DNA of 64,000 nucleotides, from NCBI RefSeq assembly GCF_004210375.1, contig NC_134830.1, positions 61,499,576 to 61,563,575 of the forward strand, given 5' to 3'. Under the pieces are notes generated by a model. It was not told the origin of the DNA, did not search any database, and saw only the letters and a list, made by a program, of their open reading frames with translations. The DNA is from Tachypleus tridentatus. Lineage: Eukaryota; Arthropoda; Merostomata; Xiphosura; Limulidae. Shown in pieces: positions 13,097 to 25,500 of the stretch; the first letter of the stretch is position 1; every line of letters begins with the position of its first letter. The position numbers were made by a program, and so were the translations under genes.

Positions 13097-13120
13097 ATTG
13101 GCTGTTTTAAAACTGACGTC
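13097..13120 (+). promoter_or_regulatory. Inverted CCAAT box and CRE-like site
   Basis: ATTGG at 13097-13101 is followed by TGACGTC at 13114-13120, a 7/8 match to the cAMP-response element. The pair lies about 240 bp upstream of the receptor start codon, in a locally GC-richer stretch. That suits a proximal promoter, but no transcription start can be read from sequence alone. Confidence 0.4.
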
Positions 13121-13356
13121 GTATGTCTCGGAGTTGACTTTCGGAATGAATAGCTGGGGAACTCGCGGACTGACTGGTTTATTTATCTTGGGAACTGTAG
13201 GTCATTGTCGACATATAAATCTTGTAGTTGCTTTACGCACATTTAAGTATTGTTAAATGTAACAGGTTACAGAAACGATCCAACAAAGAGTAGATAGTTT
13301 TTCTTGGTATGCTCTAAAATTCAGTAATTTAATAAGTTGCTTAAGTTTGTATTTAA

Positions 13357-13564
13357 ATGATGAGAACAAACTGGTCTAATTTCCCTCTAAGTACCAATAT
13401 TACCAGTAGTTATCGTGGTGACAAAGAGTTAGTTGCCAAAGAAAATAACGAAGAGCCTTTACATCATAACGAATGGACCAATTCTACTGGTTACAATGGA
13501 ACACGTGCGTTTTCCATGAAGGACCTGTGTTACTTACAATACAGAGATAAGAAGTTAAATGAAG
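13357..13564 (+). CDS. Pdfr: PDFR exon 1 (residues 1-70, start codon)
   Basis: Begins MMRTNWSN and ends KKLNE plus one base (phase 1) before the donor gtataa. It holds four N-glycosylation sequons and the first ectodomain cysteine (C58 in SMKDLCYLQ). An in-frame TAA at 13354 precedes the ATG. ATG 13360 could serve equally well. Confidence 0.85.
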
Positions 13565-16500
13565 GTATAATATTTATATCTATTTAAGAACTAAAACAAA
13601 ATATTCTTTGTTTCGATTAATCTTAAATTTTGTGAGCTAATGAATATAGTAAGAAAATATTTTTTCAATAGATTACATATTTCTACTTTCTAAAGTAAAA
13701 CAACACAACAAAAAATGTCCTATTTCTACAAATATCTTTGATATTTAAAATATTTAGATTAACTACTAGATCTATAGGTTTTACAAATGCTTTTATCGTT
13801 CCTCCATACGCGAAACGAGTTCAAAACAGTAAAAAATATATGAAAATGTCCTTGAGAGGTATTAACATTACTGTAAAGCGGAAGTTCTTAACCGGCGGTC
13901 CATGGATCTCCTAGGCATTTGTATTTATATGCATTTTGTGGGGGAGTGGGGGTGAATATCATTCAAGTTAGATTCTCAAAAGGATCCGTCATCCCTCCCC
14001 CAAAAAGATTAAATAACGTTGTTGTAAAGCACATATTTCTTTATCACGATCAGTGTAATTTTATAGCATAATTATGTCGTGTCGTTGGTTCTCTGATAAT
14101 ACCGTTAAAGTAAGAACTACTAAACCTGGCTGATCAAGCTCTTACCATGCACTCTGATTCTTCAAACACTTACCATGCATTCTGATTCTTCAAACACTTA
14201 CCATGCATTCTGATTCTTCAAACACTTACCATGCATTCTGATTCTTCAAATCTTACAATACACTCTGATTCTTCAAACACTTTCCATGCACTCTTATTCT
14301 TCAAACACTTATCATGCACTCTGATTCTTCAAACACTTACCATGCACTCTGATTCATCAAACACTTACCATGCATTCTGATTCTTCAAATCTTACAATAC
14401 ACTCTGATTCTTCAAACACTTTCCATGCACTCTTATTCTTCAAACACTTATCATACACTCTGATTCTTCAAACACTTTCCATGCACTCTTATTCTTCAAA
14501 CACTTATCATGCACTCTGATTCTTCAAACACTTACCATGCACTCTGATTCTTCAAACACTTACCATGCACTCTGATTCTTCAAACACTTATCATGCACTC
14601 TGATTCTTCAAACATTTACCATGCATTCTGATTCTTCAAACTCTTACAATACACTCTGATTCTTCAAACACTTACCATGCACTCTTATTCTTCAAACACT
14701 TATCATGCACTCTGATTCTTCAAACACTTACCATGCACTCTGATTCTTCAAACACTTACCATGCACTCTGATTCTTCAAACACTTATCATGCACTCTGAT
14801 TCTTCAAACACTTACCATGCATTCTGATTCTTCAAACACTTACCATGCATTCTGATTCTTCAAACACTTACCATGCACTCTGATTTTTCAAACTCTTACA
14901 ATACACTCTGATTCTTCAAACACTTACCATGCACTCTTATTCTTCAAACACTTACCATGCACTCTGATTCTTCAAACTCTTACCATGCATTCTGATTCTT
15001 CAAACACTTACCATGCACTCTGATTCTTCAAACACTTATCATGCACTCTGATTCTTCAAACACTTACCATGCATTCTGATTCTTCAAACACTTACCATGC
15101 ACTCTGATTCTTCAAACACTTACCATGCATTCTGATTCTTCAAACACTTACCATGCACTCTGATTCTTCGTTAAAAATGAAGTATTCCAGTGATATCTTG
15201 TATAAAGTATTTGATATTGTATTTCAATTGGAAGCAGTTTAACTTGAGCCTGGACATGTAAACAGTTAGGATCAGGCATATTTGAAAAATGTCATCTAGA
15301 AACCTGTTCCGAATGCACTAAGCATGTGACTCCGATGACGTAGAGGGAAAATAACTCTTATTATGTGTTATAGTACAAAAGGTGGGTCTGAAAACTAAGA
15401 TCTTCTGAATATTTAGTCCTCTTGAGTCCGTTGAAGATTTTGACAAATATGCCAGTGCAACGTGGCCATTTCCTTTATCAAAAACTAGATTTTCCAATTA
15501 TTTAATAAATATATTAAAAGTAAAAAGAAAACATGGCGTTTATAACACTAGAAATAAACGACCTTTTAACACGAAAACATTTCGGTGTCACAAGATCTTT
15601 GATTTCCAGTATTAATACGTCTTTTGTACACCAATATACACTACACAAATTCAAAAGGAAGTTTTTCTGGCTCGGTGACAGCTAAACTCCTTATCGCTTG
15701 TTTTATTCCAATAGTTTCGATAACAGTTACGTCATCAGGGCTTTTATCTGCGGTGATGAAGGTAATGTGTAACCGAAACTGCAACAACTGCAAAATCGTT
15801 TAACGTTTCTTCTGACAAAACACGTCTTTGTTTTTAGCGCAATTTGCCTGAAACGAAATTCGTTATAAACATTTCAGGAAAATCCCACCTTGTTGGTTTT
15901 AACTTCATATCTATGAATATTTGGTACTTTCCAATATAACAAATTTTTTGTAAGAGTTTCTTGTCGTATCTAAGTCACTTCCAATGAAAGCAACAAAACA
16001 CTGTGCTCATATTGAACGAATGATAATAATAAAAGACTTTACGTACGTTGCATCAAGACGCAAGACCTTTTCTCTATCTAGAACTTAATGAACATTACAG
16101 CTTCATCAAAGCGAAGAATTTATGTGGTTGTAAATTTCCCAGAAACTAATTCCACTGGAAAATGTTTTTTGTTTTGTTTTTCTAACAATCGTATATCTCC
16201 TTCTGTACGTCCCCAATTCTATATTATTTTATCATCTTGATTTTTCTATAAGCAGCCTTTCTAACGCAACACTTTTTGGCCCGTTATCACCTTGAAGTTA
16301 GGGTGCTGGACTCGTAATCTGATGGTCGCAGATTTGAATCCGTGTCACACCAAACATGCTCTACCTATCAATCGTAGGGCGTTACATGTGTCTGTCAATC
16401 CCATTATCTGTTAATAAAAGAGTAACCCAAGAGTTTGTGGTGATAATTACCTGCTTTCCCTCTAGTCTTACACTGTAAAATAAGGAACTGCTAGCACAGA

Positions 16501-19500
16501 TAGCCCTTGTGTAGCTTTGCACGAAATTAAAAAACACACAAACAGACAAACACTTTTATTTTTTATTAGCTTCGATGTGGCTTTGCTATAAGAAAACATA
16601 TACACAAGTTATTTTAAAACATTAGAAAACTTCGTTAGGGCTTTGAACATGTGTATGGCTTGCCCTAAGAAAGAATGTGCATTGTTACTTTAAAATATTT
16701 GTGTACATTGTTACTTTAAATATTTACAGGCATTATTACTTTAAATTATTTATGTACGTTGTTACTATAAACGTTTTGAATAATCACTGGTTTGAAATGT
16801 TACATTTTCACTGATTATTACGGTGAATGAAAAAATGAACGCAATTAGCCTAATAGCCATCTGCCCTCTTGTTCTTTCGTACGTTTCATTTTCTTGCATT
16901 TCCCAGAAAGTGTACATTATTCATCTAATGCTCCCCGTTGTTCTATAAGATACATATATCTTCCAGTATTGGTTATCCATACAAATTTCGTTTTCTTGGC
17001 TAACTAAATTGGATATCATCACAAAGTATATGCGATCGATCTTGTTACTTCCACTCTCTTAACGTCTGCAGATGGTGTTTTGTGTTATAATTATAACACG
17101 ACGTATCAATGTTTCCGCGTGAATTACTCATAAGCATACAGTTTTAAATGCTATGAAGGCAATGAACTCATAGTGCTTCATTGTTTATTTTAAGACTGGT
17201 TATAATATTACATTTCTCTGGATACAATAACCTCACTGTTATCATTGATGTTAAAAGTAATGATAATTCGTATTCTGTTTCACACGACTTTAATCATCAT
17301 TGGCATTAGAATCTTTATAATTTCTTAAAATAGTCGTGAATAGTGTCATTCAGAGATTCATCTAAATAGATCACGGCATTTCATCATTCGAACGTTCTTA
17401 TGTCCCTGATGTCACAGATTTACAATAAACATACTGGTGGTAATAATATGCTTTGTAATATTAAATTGCTCTGATTTGTACTTTGTAAGGTGGAGAATAG
17501 CCTGGTGAAGAGAACCAATATGTCTTCACAACAACTACGACTAACGCTTCATTTTGTAGATGGATATAAATACGTATCTTTGCAGTGACTACGTCAGATT
17601 ATCCAGTGTTATAAAAGTGATTGCCATCATGGCCCAGTCCTAACGTTACAACCATTCAAAATGAGGACTACTGGTATAATATCACAAATGGATCGATTCC
17701 AATCACTTTGATAACATCACTCATCAAATACTTAATATATTATATTGTCTAATCGAGTCTCTCATCAGCAACCCAGAAGAAACATACAAGTAAAAAATGC
17801 AAAGGGACATACGTGTCTTCAGATAATAGAGAAAACATTCCTTTTGCAATAATGTTATAAAACAAATATAAGTATTTAGTGATCAGCTAGCGAGAAACGT
17901 CTTTCTATTTTGCTTAAAAAACTTATCTTAAAAAATGTCTTCTGGTGGTTGAGCAGTAAATTTATGGACTAACAACGGTAAATTCTGTTGTTCGATTCCC
18001 TGTGGTGGATAGAGCAAAAGTAATCCATTCTGTAGCTTTGTACTTAAAGAACACACAATTTGTCGAGTCTCCAGCTGTCATTGTATCCCACTTACTGTTA
18101 AGTTACAACCTGAATGTAACATGAAATTACACCACATTTGCTTATATTATTGAGATAGTGTACACTTTCATGTATTATATATATATATTAACTCTTTGAA
18201 AGATTCTTGTGATTCAATTATTATGAAAAACGAGCAAGTATCAACTCATTTATTACTTTGCATAACACAATTTTTCTGTATGATCTCCCTTAGAATATCC
18301 GGGCACTCACACCCTCCATAATAAACTAGCTTTTAATAAAAAAACAACGTAATCTTATGCAATCCTTGGATAATCATTTCAATTTTAACAAAACCAGTGA
18401 GTATATTTAATAAATTAAACACGAGATATTTTCTATTTTTTTATGAACATTAATGTTAGATATACATCACAGTGGGGACTTAGATACTTATAAAGTGTGT
18501 TACATTTAATATTTTTAGAACTGTTAACACAGGCCTACGAATTTAAACTTCATAAAAGTTATTTTAGCTTTAATAACAGAATTTTCCACAACAGAGCTAA
18601 GCAGATTTCGAAAATAATATCTTTTTTTCCTATCATGTAAAGATTTTTTTAAAAAATCAGGATGATAAAATTCTTACTTAGATCAAATTTACAACAAATA
18701 TAACGTAATATTTACACAACCTCTTATTACCACAGAAACGAATAAATAATAATGAAAAGAAAAAAAAGTCAATGTGCTGGCACAAACAATTATTATCCAG
18801 AAATTACACGTCATACGGCCAGTTAATGTTTATATATTAGCGATAGGTTTCTCGAGGGTTCTAGAATGATCGATAAGACTTTCACGTCGCGATTGACTTA
18901 TAGAAATCTAAAGCCAGTGGTTAGCAACATTTTAAGCATAAAAAACGTGACGCAACTTCAATAAAAATGATTCACTTATGTAAAAATACATAAGTTTCGT
19001 GAAAAGTGTGTACATGATAGAAAACATGTAGGTTAGTCTGATAGACGGTATATCCCCACCGCAATGTGGGTCCTAATTCGGCAATTACCTCCGAAACCTA
19101 AGGTACATTTTATATCCTACATTATAACTTGTACCCTGGGATCTTTCTAATTCGTGCAGCGTTTCTGTTTATTATTTTTAATATATATATATAGCTGACC
19201 AAGTTAAGAAATGTTAAGTTAATGAAAGTAAGACTAAATGTGTAATTAAACTGCGTGTGAGTTTAACCGCTATAGACCATTTCTAAATTAAGCTTTTATA
19301 ACTTGTATCGTATTAACAGAGAAACAAGAGAATAATTTGTCTATGTCAACGGTGTTCCAAAGTAATTGAGCCCGTCTGTGTGGACTTTGACGAAAAGAAG
19401 AAAATTATTTAAAGCTTTGGATAAAACTGTAATAACTAACATTTATAGTGGTAATTTTTAACGTGATTATCACAGTCTTGTATTGCAATAATAGAATAGA

Positions 19501-22500
19501 GGAAAAACTTTTGTCTTGTCAAAGGGTGTTTATTCTAAGATAATTGAATCCATGTGTATATATATATATGATAGCAAAAAACAAAATATACAACGAAAAT
19601 GATTTTTTGTGTGTGTTTTAAATGCAAAACTACGCAACTATTTAACTGAACTGTGTTCGTTGAGGAGATTCGAATCTCGAATTTTACCGTTACAAGTTCC
19701 GAAACTTAACACTGACCGACCCAAAGATGATAGAATAAGTTAGAATGCGTATGAAATTAAGTAAAACTTTATAAAAATATAAAGTTAACCTACATGGATT
19801 GGCCACTTTATGGCATACCAATTATAATTATATAGGTTTGCAGTGAAAAACTTACCAAATATATAAACTGGTACGATATATTTTGAGCAATGGGAATTTT
19901 TCTACATTAGTAGGGTGATGCTTACTTTTGGCCCCCTCTGTGATGGTATTGATTCTAATTTGGACAGTTGCATGCACTTTACTCGTGGCACGTGACTTTT
20001 TGGTTTACTTTGCCACTTATACTGTGGTCTTTGTACTGCTTGCTATTATCTTGTTGGAGTTTGTGTCTTTACTATAGTTTAATATGTGCATTTAGCCTGA
20101 CTGCAATGTCACCACTCTTTCAGAGCAGATGTTAGAGTCAATCAGGAACAAAGGATACCTGGGTCAAATGCACGAATGATGTATCCTTGCCATGGTTCGA
20201 ATTGGCTTGTTTTGGGTTTGAGCGTTACGAAGCAAGCGCGCGTAATGTTTGTCTTTCGTAACTCTAAGGTCAGTTCCTGCCTCCAATGGCTTAGCGGTAA
20301 GCCTGCAGGCTTACGACGCTAAAACTTACTATTGCATAGCTTTGCGCTTAACAACAATCAAATCAACCAACAACGAAAGGCTATCTCCTTTTCTTTCAAG
20401 ATACTGACCATGATAGAGATGATGGACGTCTAAATCTTAGAGGTGGTTGTTATAACTGCCATTTTAGCCAGTGCTCCAGCTGAACCAAAATTGTTTATTA
20501 AATAATGAACCTCCTTACTAATAATGTAATAATGGCGTGGGTTTAATGTTTAAAAAAGGGTCTGTCAGTATCACTTCGTCTAACAAGATGACAACAGCGA
20601 ATTGGCTGCGTTATTACGGAAAAGATATTGTTTTATCTGGTGATTATTCAAAATACAATGATGAATCTTCAATGCTATTGCGTTCATATTACCTCTCTCC
20701 AACCCCCGTGTTCATTTTGTGTAATTTTTATCAACCTTCAGAGCCACTAAGTGTTACTACAACGTGAAAATAAAATATGAGAAATTCAAATAAACGCGCC
20801 CCCATTCAAATGGCACTATTGGCACAGTGGTGTGATAATACTTCTTAGTAATTACCAATAATAAACGAAAAAGCCCCCCCCAGTAACACAGTAGGAAGTG
20901 CACCGTTAGAAAGTGGGTTTGATACTCGTGGTGAGCAGAGCACAGGTAGCTATTTGAGCTTAATAACAATCAACATCAACAACAAATATATGATTCAGGC
21001 TCAATATACTAGGACTTTTCGGCAACTACTATTTATGCGTTGGTAGCGCATTTGTTTACTTACATAACTGATATATATTAAGCTTCATATAAGTTCACAT
21101 TTACCTGCTGCGCCCCCACTAATAGACATTTCCAAAAATCCAATTTTAATCTCTTATTCCATTTTCTAGGTCTGTTGTCTTAAGCATAACATATTCTACA
21201 AGGTAAAGATTTGTGTTAACCCTTATAGTTTCCAAGGTAAAGATTTGTATCGACCCTTATAGTCCCCAAGGTAAAGATTTGTGTCAACCCTTATAGTTCT
21301 CAAGGTAAAGATTTGTGTCAACCCTCATAGCCCCCTATTGGTATTAAGGAATCTGGTACATGTTGTCATTCTTAACTATCACTTGGAGTGGCATGCACAC
21401 AAATTAGTTATGTTTATTTTATTTGTACGTCTATTCAACTGATCCCAGTTGTAGAAAACTGCGTATTTTATGTTGATACGATAAAAACATTTCTTTAGAT
21501 AAAGCTTAAAGTGTATTCAGAAAAGCAATGTGTTTCAAACAGAAGTGTATTCAGTAACGCAAAGTGTTTCAGACAGAAGTGTATTCAGTAAAGCAAAGTG
21601 TTTCAAATAGAAGTGTATTCAGTAAAGCAAAGTGTTTCAAATAGAAGTGTATTCAGTAAAACAAAGTGTTCCAAAGAGAAGTGTATCTTTTAAGCTTTTA
21701 ACTTAAAACATGTCATTCCAAGTCTCTATTTCAGATACAAGTACAACATGTACAAAGCATCAGTAAAAGTTTAAGTATCAGTGTATTTACTAAAATAAAT
21801 GACGTTATGTCCAACCTTCTTCACCAACTTACTCCTGTCATCACATAACAAGACTCTAATTTAATAGAATAAATTCCAAATATAACAACACATATTAACG
21901 TCTTTCTATTTTTTCGATTGAAAATGAAAAAAAAAAAAAATCTGCAAAAATGTGTCTCGAGATTTGAAGAGTTTTAGATAAAATTCAAATTATTTCCAGT
22001 GATGCGTTTCTATCTTCTGTGGAATGAATCTATGAATGGCCCTTTAAGAAGATAACATAAATATCCCTAATAAATTAATATTGAAACCCCAGAGATGTTA
22101 ATAGCACATTGCTGCCATCTATGCAAACCTGTGAAATATATAAAACTTTCTTCAACAAATAAATAATAAAAGAATGAAGAACATCGCATGAAATACAACA
22201 GTAGACATTCATCGCTAAAGGGAAAACTAATCACTTTTATCGATGTATACCATTAACTAAAGGTATTTGTAATCTATACATTAAATGTTTTGTCTTACTA
22301 TAGTTGAGTTTCATCATAAAGTCAAACTATACGTGTATATATGTATACACACGAACGCAGGCACATATCGTGTTCGTTTGTTTGTTTTGAATTTCGCGCA
22401 AAGCTACTCGAGGGCTATCTGCACTAGCTGCCCCTAATTTAACAGTGTAAGACTAGAGGAAAGGCAGCTAGTCATCACCACCCACCACCAAGTCTTGGGC

Positions 22501-25500
22501 TACTCTTTTACCAACGAATAGTGGGATTGGCTGTCACATTATAACGCCCCCACGGTTGAAAGGGCGGGCATGTTTGGTGTACAGGGATTCGAACCCGCGA
22601 CCCTCGGATTACGAGTCGAACGCCTTAACACGCTTGGCCGTGCAGGGCCCGTGTCGGTTTGTCAACTGATTTAAAAGATATCTCAAAGTGGAACTTTTCG
22701 TTTATTCTAATATGCTTAGCCTTTCAACTGTGTATTATCTGGAAAAGGTTTACAAACAGTTCACAGTGTCTCTCTTCATGGAGTCGATGTAGAGTCACAT
22801 AATCTTCATATTATGAGAAGAAGTTGGCGATACAAAGTCTTAACAGTGATTGAATTGCTGAATTTGTCGTGAAGAAGAGGTCATTGAATTTGTGGCTTCA
22901 TTAAATACACATACTAGGTATCTGTGTATGATACCGTACTAGAGGAATTTTTCAAAATTGGCTATCCAACTCAGTAAGAAATGTGGACGTATTCTGAGGG
23001 TTTCTTCGTAAGTTTAATCTCCTTGAACGTAACATAATTTACTCGAAAATCTTTAACGACAGCTGGCTGTTGTTCAAGTAGATGACGTCACTGCCATTGA
23101 AATATTTAATGTTGCCAACCGCCGCTACACTTCTCTCTGAAACACATCCTATTGTAAACTTGACTAGCAGTTACTTAATTATACAGCGTTATAAAGATAT
23201 AGTAGTTGCACTCACTGAACCTATTGCTTTGGCCAGGTTACTTGTTGTTGTAAATTATAAAATTGATTAAATAAATAAATTAGTTCCAACATCGTGATGT
23301 TGATTAATTTTTTCATTCTCAAATACTCCTTACATGTAACATCCAGGAGCTGTTTACTTGGCCTTTTCGAGACTTATAATTCATAGATTTCACTGGAAAT
23401 AAATGTTATTAATGACTAACTCTCTGCCAGCAAACAAGGTTACGTTTTAGCCTTTTCAACACATCAACTCACAAACATTCTCGAGGACGATTCTAAGTTT
23501 ATGACGCATTCTTCTCTGCATCCAGTCAAAAGCTATCACAAAGGTAGTTTTCTTCGAATTGTTTTTAAATTACAAAGTGTAGAAAGTCAACTGCGGTTAG
23601 GTTTGTATTTCTCAAAAAACTATAGTTTCCAGGAGTACTGAGCGATGGTACTGAGCCTTATCTATTCTGGAAGATGACAATTGTTGGCCAAAATCAAATA
23701 CAACGAAAGGTTATTTTATGGAATGACAGTTAATGAATAAAAATAAGTGTAATAACGTTTCTTTCTATTAGTGGTGTGACAGTTACTGACCAACATCATA
23801 CATCTCTCTTTTACTGAATGGAACTGCTGACCAGTGAAGTGCAACAGTGTCTCCTTTCTTCCTTGTAACAACTGTTGATTCAAATTATCGAAAATTAATT
23901 ATGTTTATGTTAATGGATGATATTTCCTGATCAAAATAATCTTTGACGAGGATCTTTATCTTGTGAATGATAATTTTGGCTAAAGTTATATGAAATCAAT
24001 TGTACTTTCTTGCTGAATGGCAGTTGTTAGTCTGTCAACACTAATGAAGGCGCGCCCTCTACTGGATCACAGCTGCTAACCGAAGTCGAATGCAGTGAAG
24101 TCCCTTTCTTATAACAGCTGGTGACTGAAAAAGTCAGTGAAACGTCATTTTCTCGTAAAGGTTAACAGTAGTTGCAAAGCAAAATGGATTGTAATTCCAT
24201 TTTCTAATTATAAAATTATATCTAAAAAAAACGCTGTTTTGTTTCCAACAAATAACATTATGGACATAAATAATGAAATAAAATATTCGTAAAAAGTGAA
24301 TATCGGTGACTAAAACTTGCATCTGACGGTATTAATTCTCATCAGTAAATGAAGTCTAACACGAAACAAAAATATTCACAATGTATTCAATTAACTACGT
24401 AATTCTACACAGTTATGTAGCAATACGTACGTTGGATTTCCATGGTAGTAGAGGGCTAGTTTTGCGACAGTGATGAATTATTAAAGTTTTGAATTTCAGG
24501 CGAGAGAAAAGACGTTCATCTACAAAAAGTTTAATGACGTATATATCAGAACAAAAAGAAATCATTCCGTGAGTTTTCAATGTGTGACAGATTACATCAT
24601 CCCAAGTTTCCATTGCGTAATTTTACCCTAATGAGAAGAACTGTTATTCATGATAACGTAATAATAATTGTTATTTTTTATTTACTTACATTTTGCCGAA
24701 TCTCGTTTTTGATACAGAACTAGTGAAGAATAAAAACCTTTATATTAAGGCGGCTGAAAGCTGCATTCGTGTGAGCATCTCTTGGTCACATACGCTTTGA
24801 ATACCGACAAACAAGGGTTTCAGTGTAAAAATGTGAAACGTTAACTTGAGAACAGAAGTCGAATAGTCGTTCCGTGTGTTTTTTTTTGTTTTGTTTAACA
24901 CATTATTCACACGTTAACAGCATTGCATCAGACTTATAAACTTGAGCAACCATTTTGTTAGGAAAAACAAATAATATCTTCTATTAGTGTTTAACGAACA
25001 CAAGTAAAAGTCAAGTACGTGAATATTATCAGTCTTACATAAGTTTTAAAAGAAATTCGTAAATTGAAGTTGCCATTAAGAGTTAGTAAATATCACGGTG
25101 TTTAAAATGCTTTCGATGACAAGATTTAAAACTGTCAATAGAAAGTTCATAACCATCGCTGTTAATGATTGAAATTTCTTGTTGCTTAATGAGTAACATA
25201 AAAGGGCCTGGCATGGCCTAGCGCATTAAGGCGTGCGCTTCGTAATCTGAGGGTCGCGGGTTCGCGCTCGAGTCGCGCCAAACATGCTCGCCCTCCCAGC
25301 CGTGGGGGCGTTATAATGTGACGGTCAATCCCACTATTCGTTAGTACAAGAGTAGCCCAAGAGTTGGCGGTGGGTGGTGATGACTAGCTGCCTTCCCTCT
25401 AGTCTTACACTACTAAATTAGGACGGCTAGCACAGATAGCCCTCGAGTAGCTTTGTGCGAAATTCCAAAACAAACAAACAAACAGTAATATAACAATTGA

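Noticed and set aside
14139-15169. CRISPR-like array of regular repeats
   Set aside because: The units are directly tandem with no unique spacers, and the surrounding DNA is clearly eukaryotic with spliceosomal introns.
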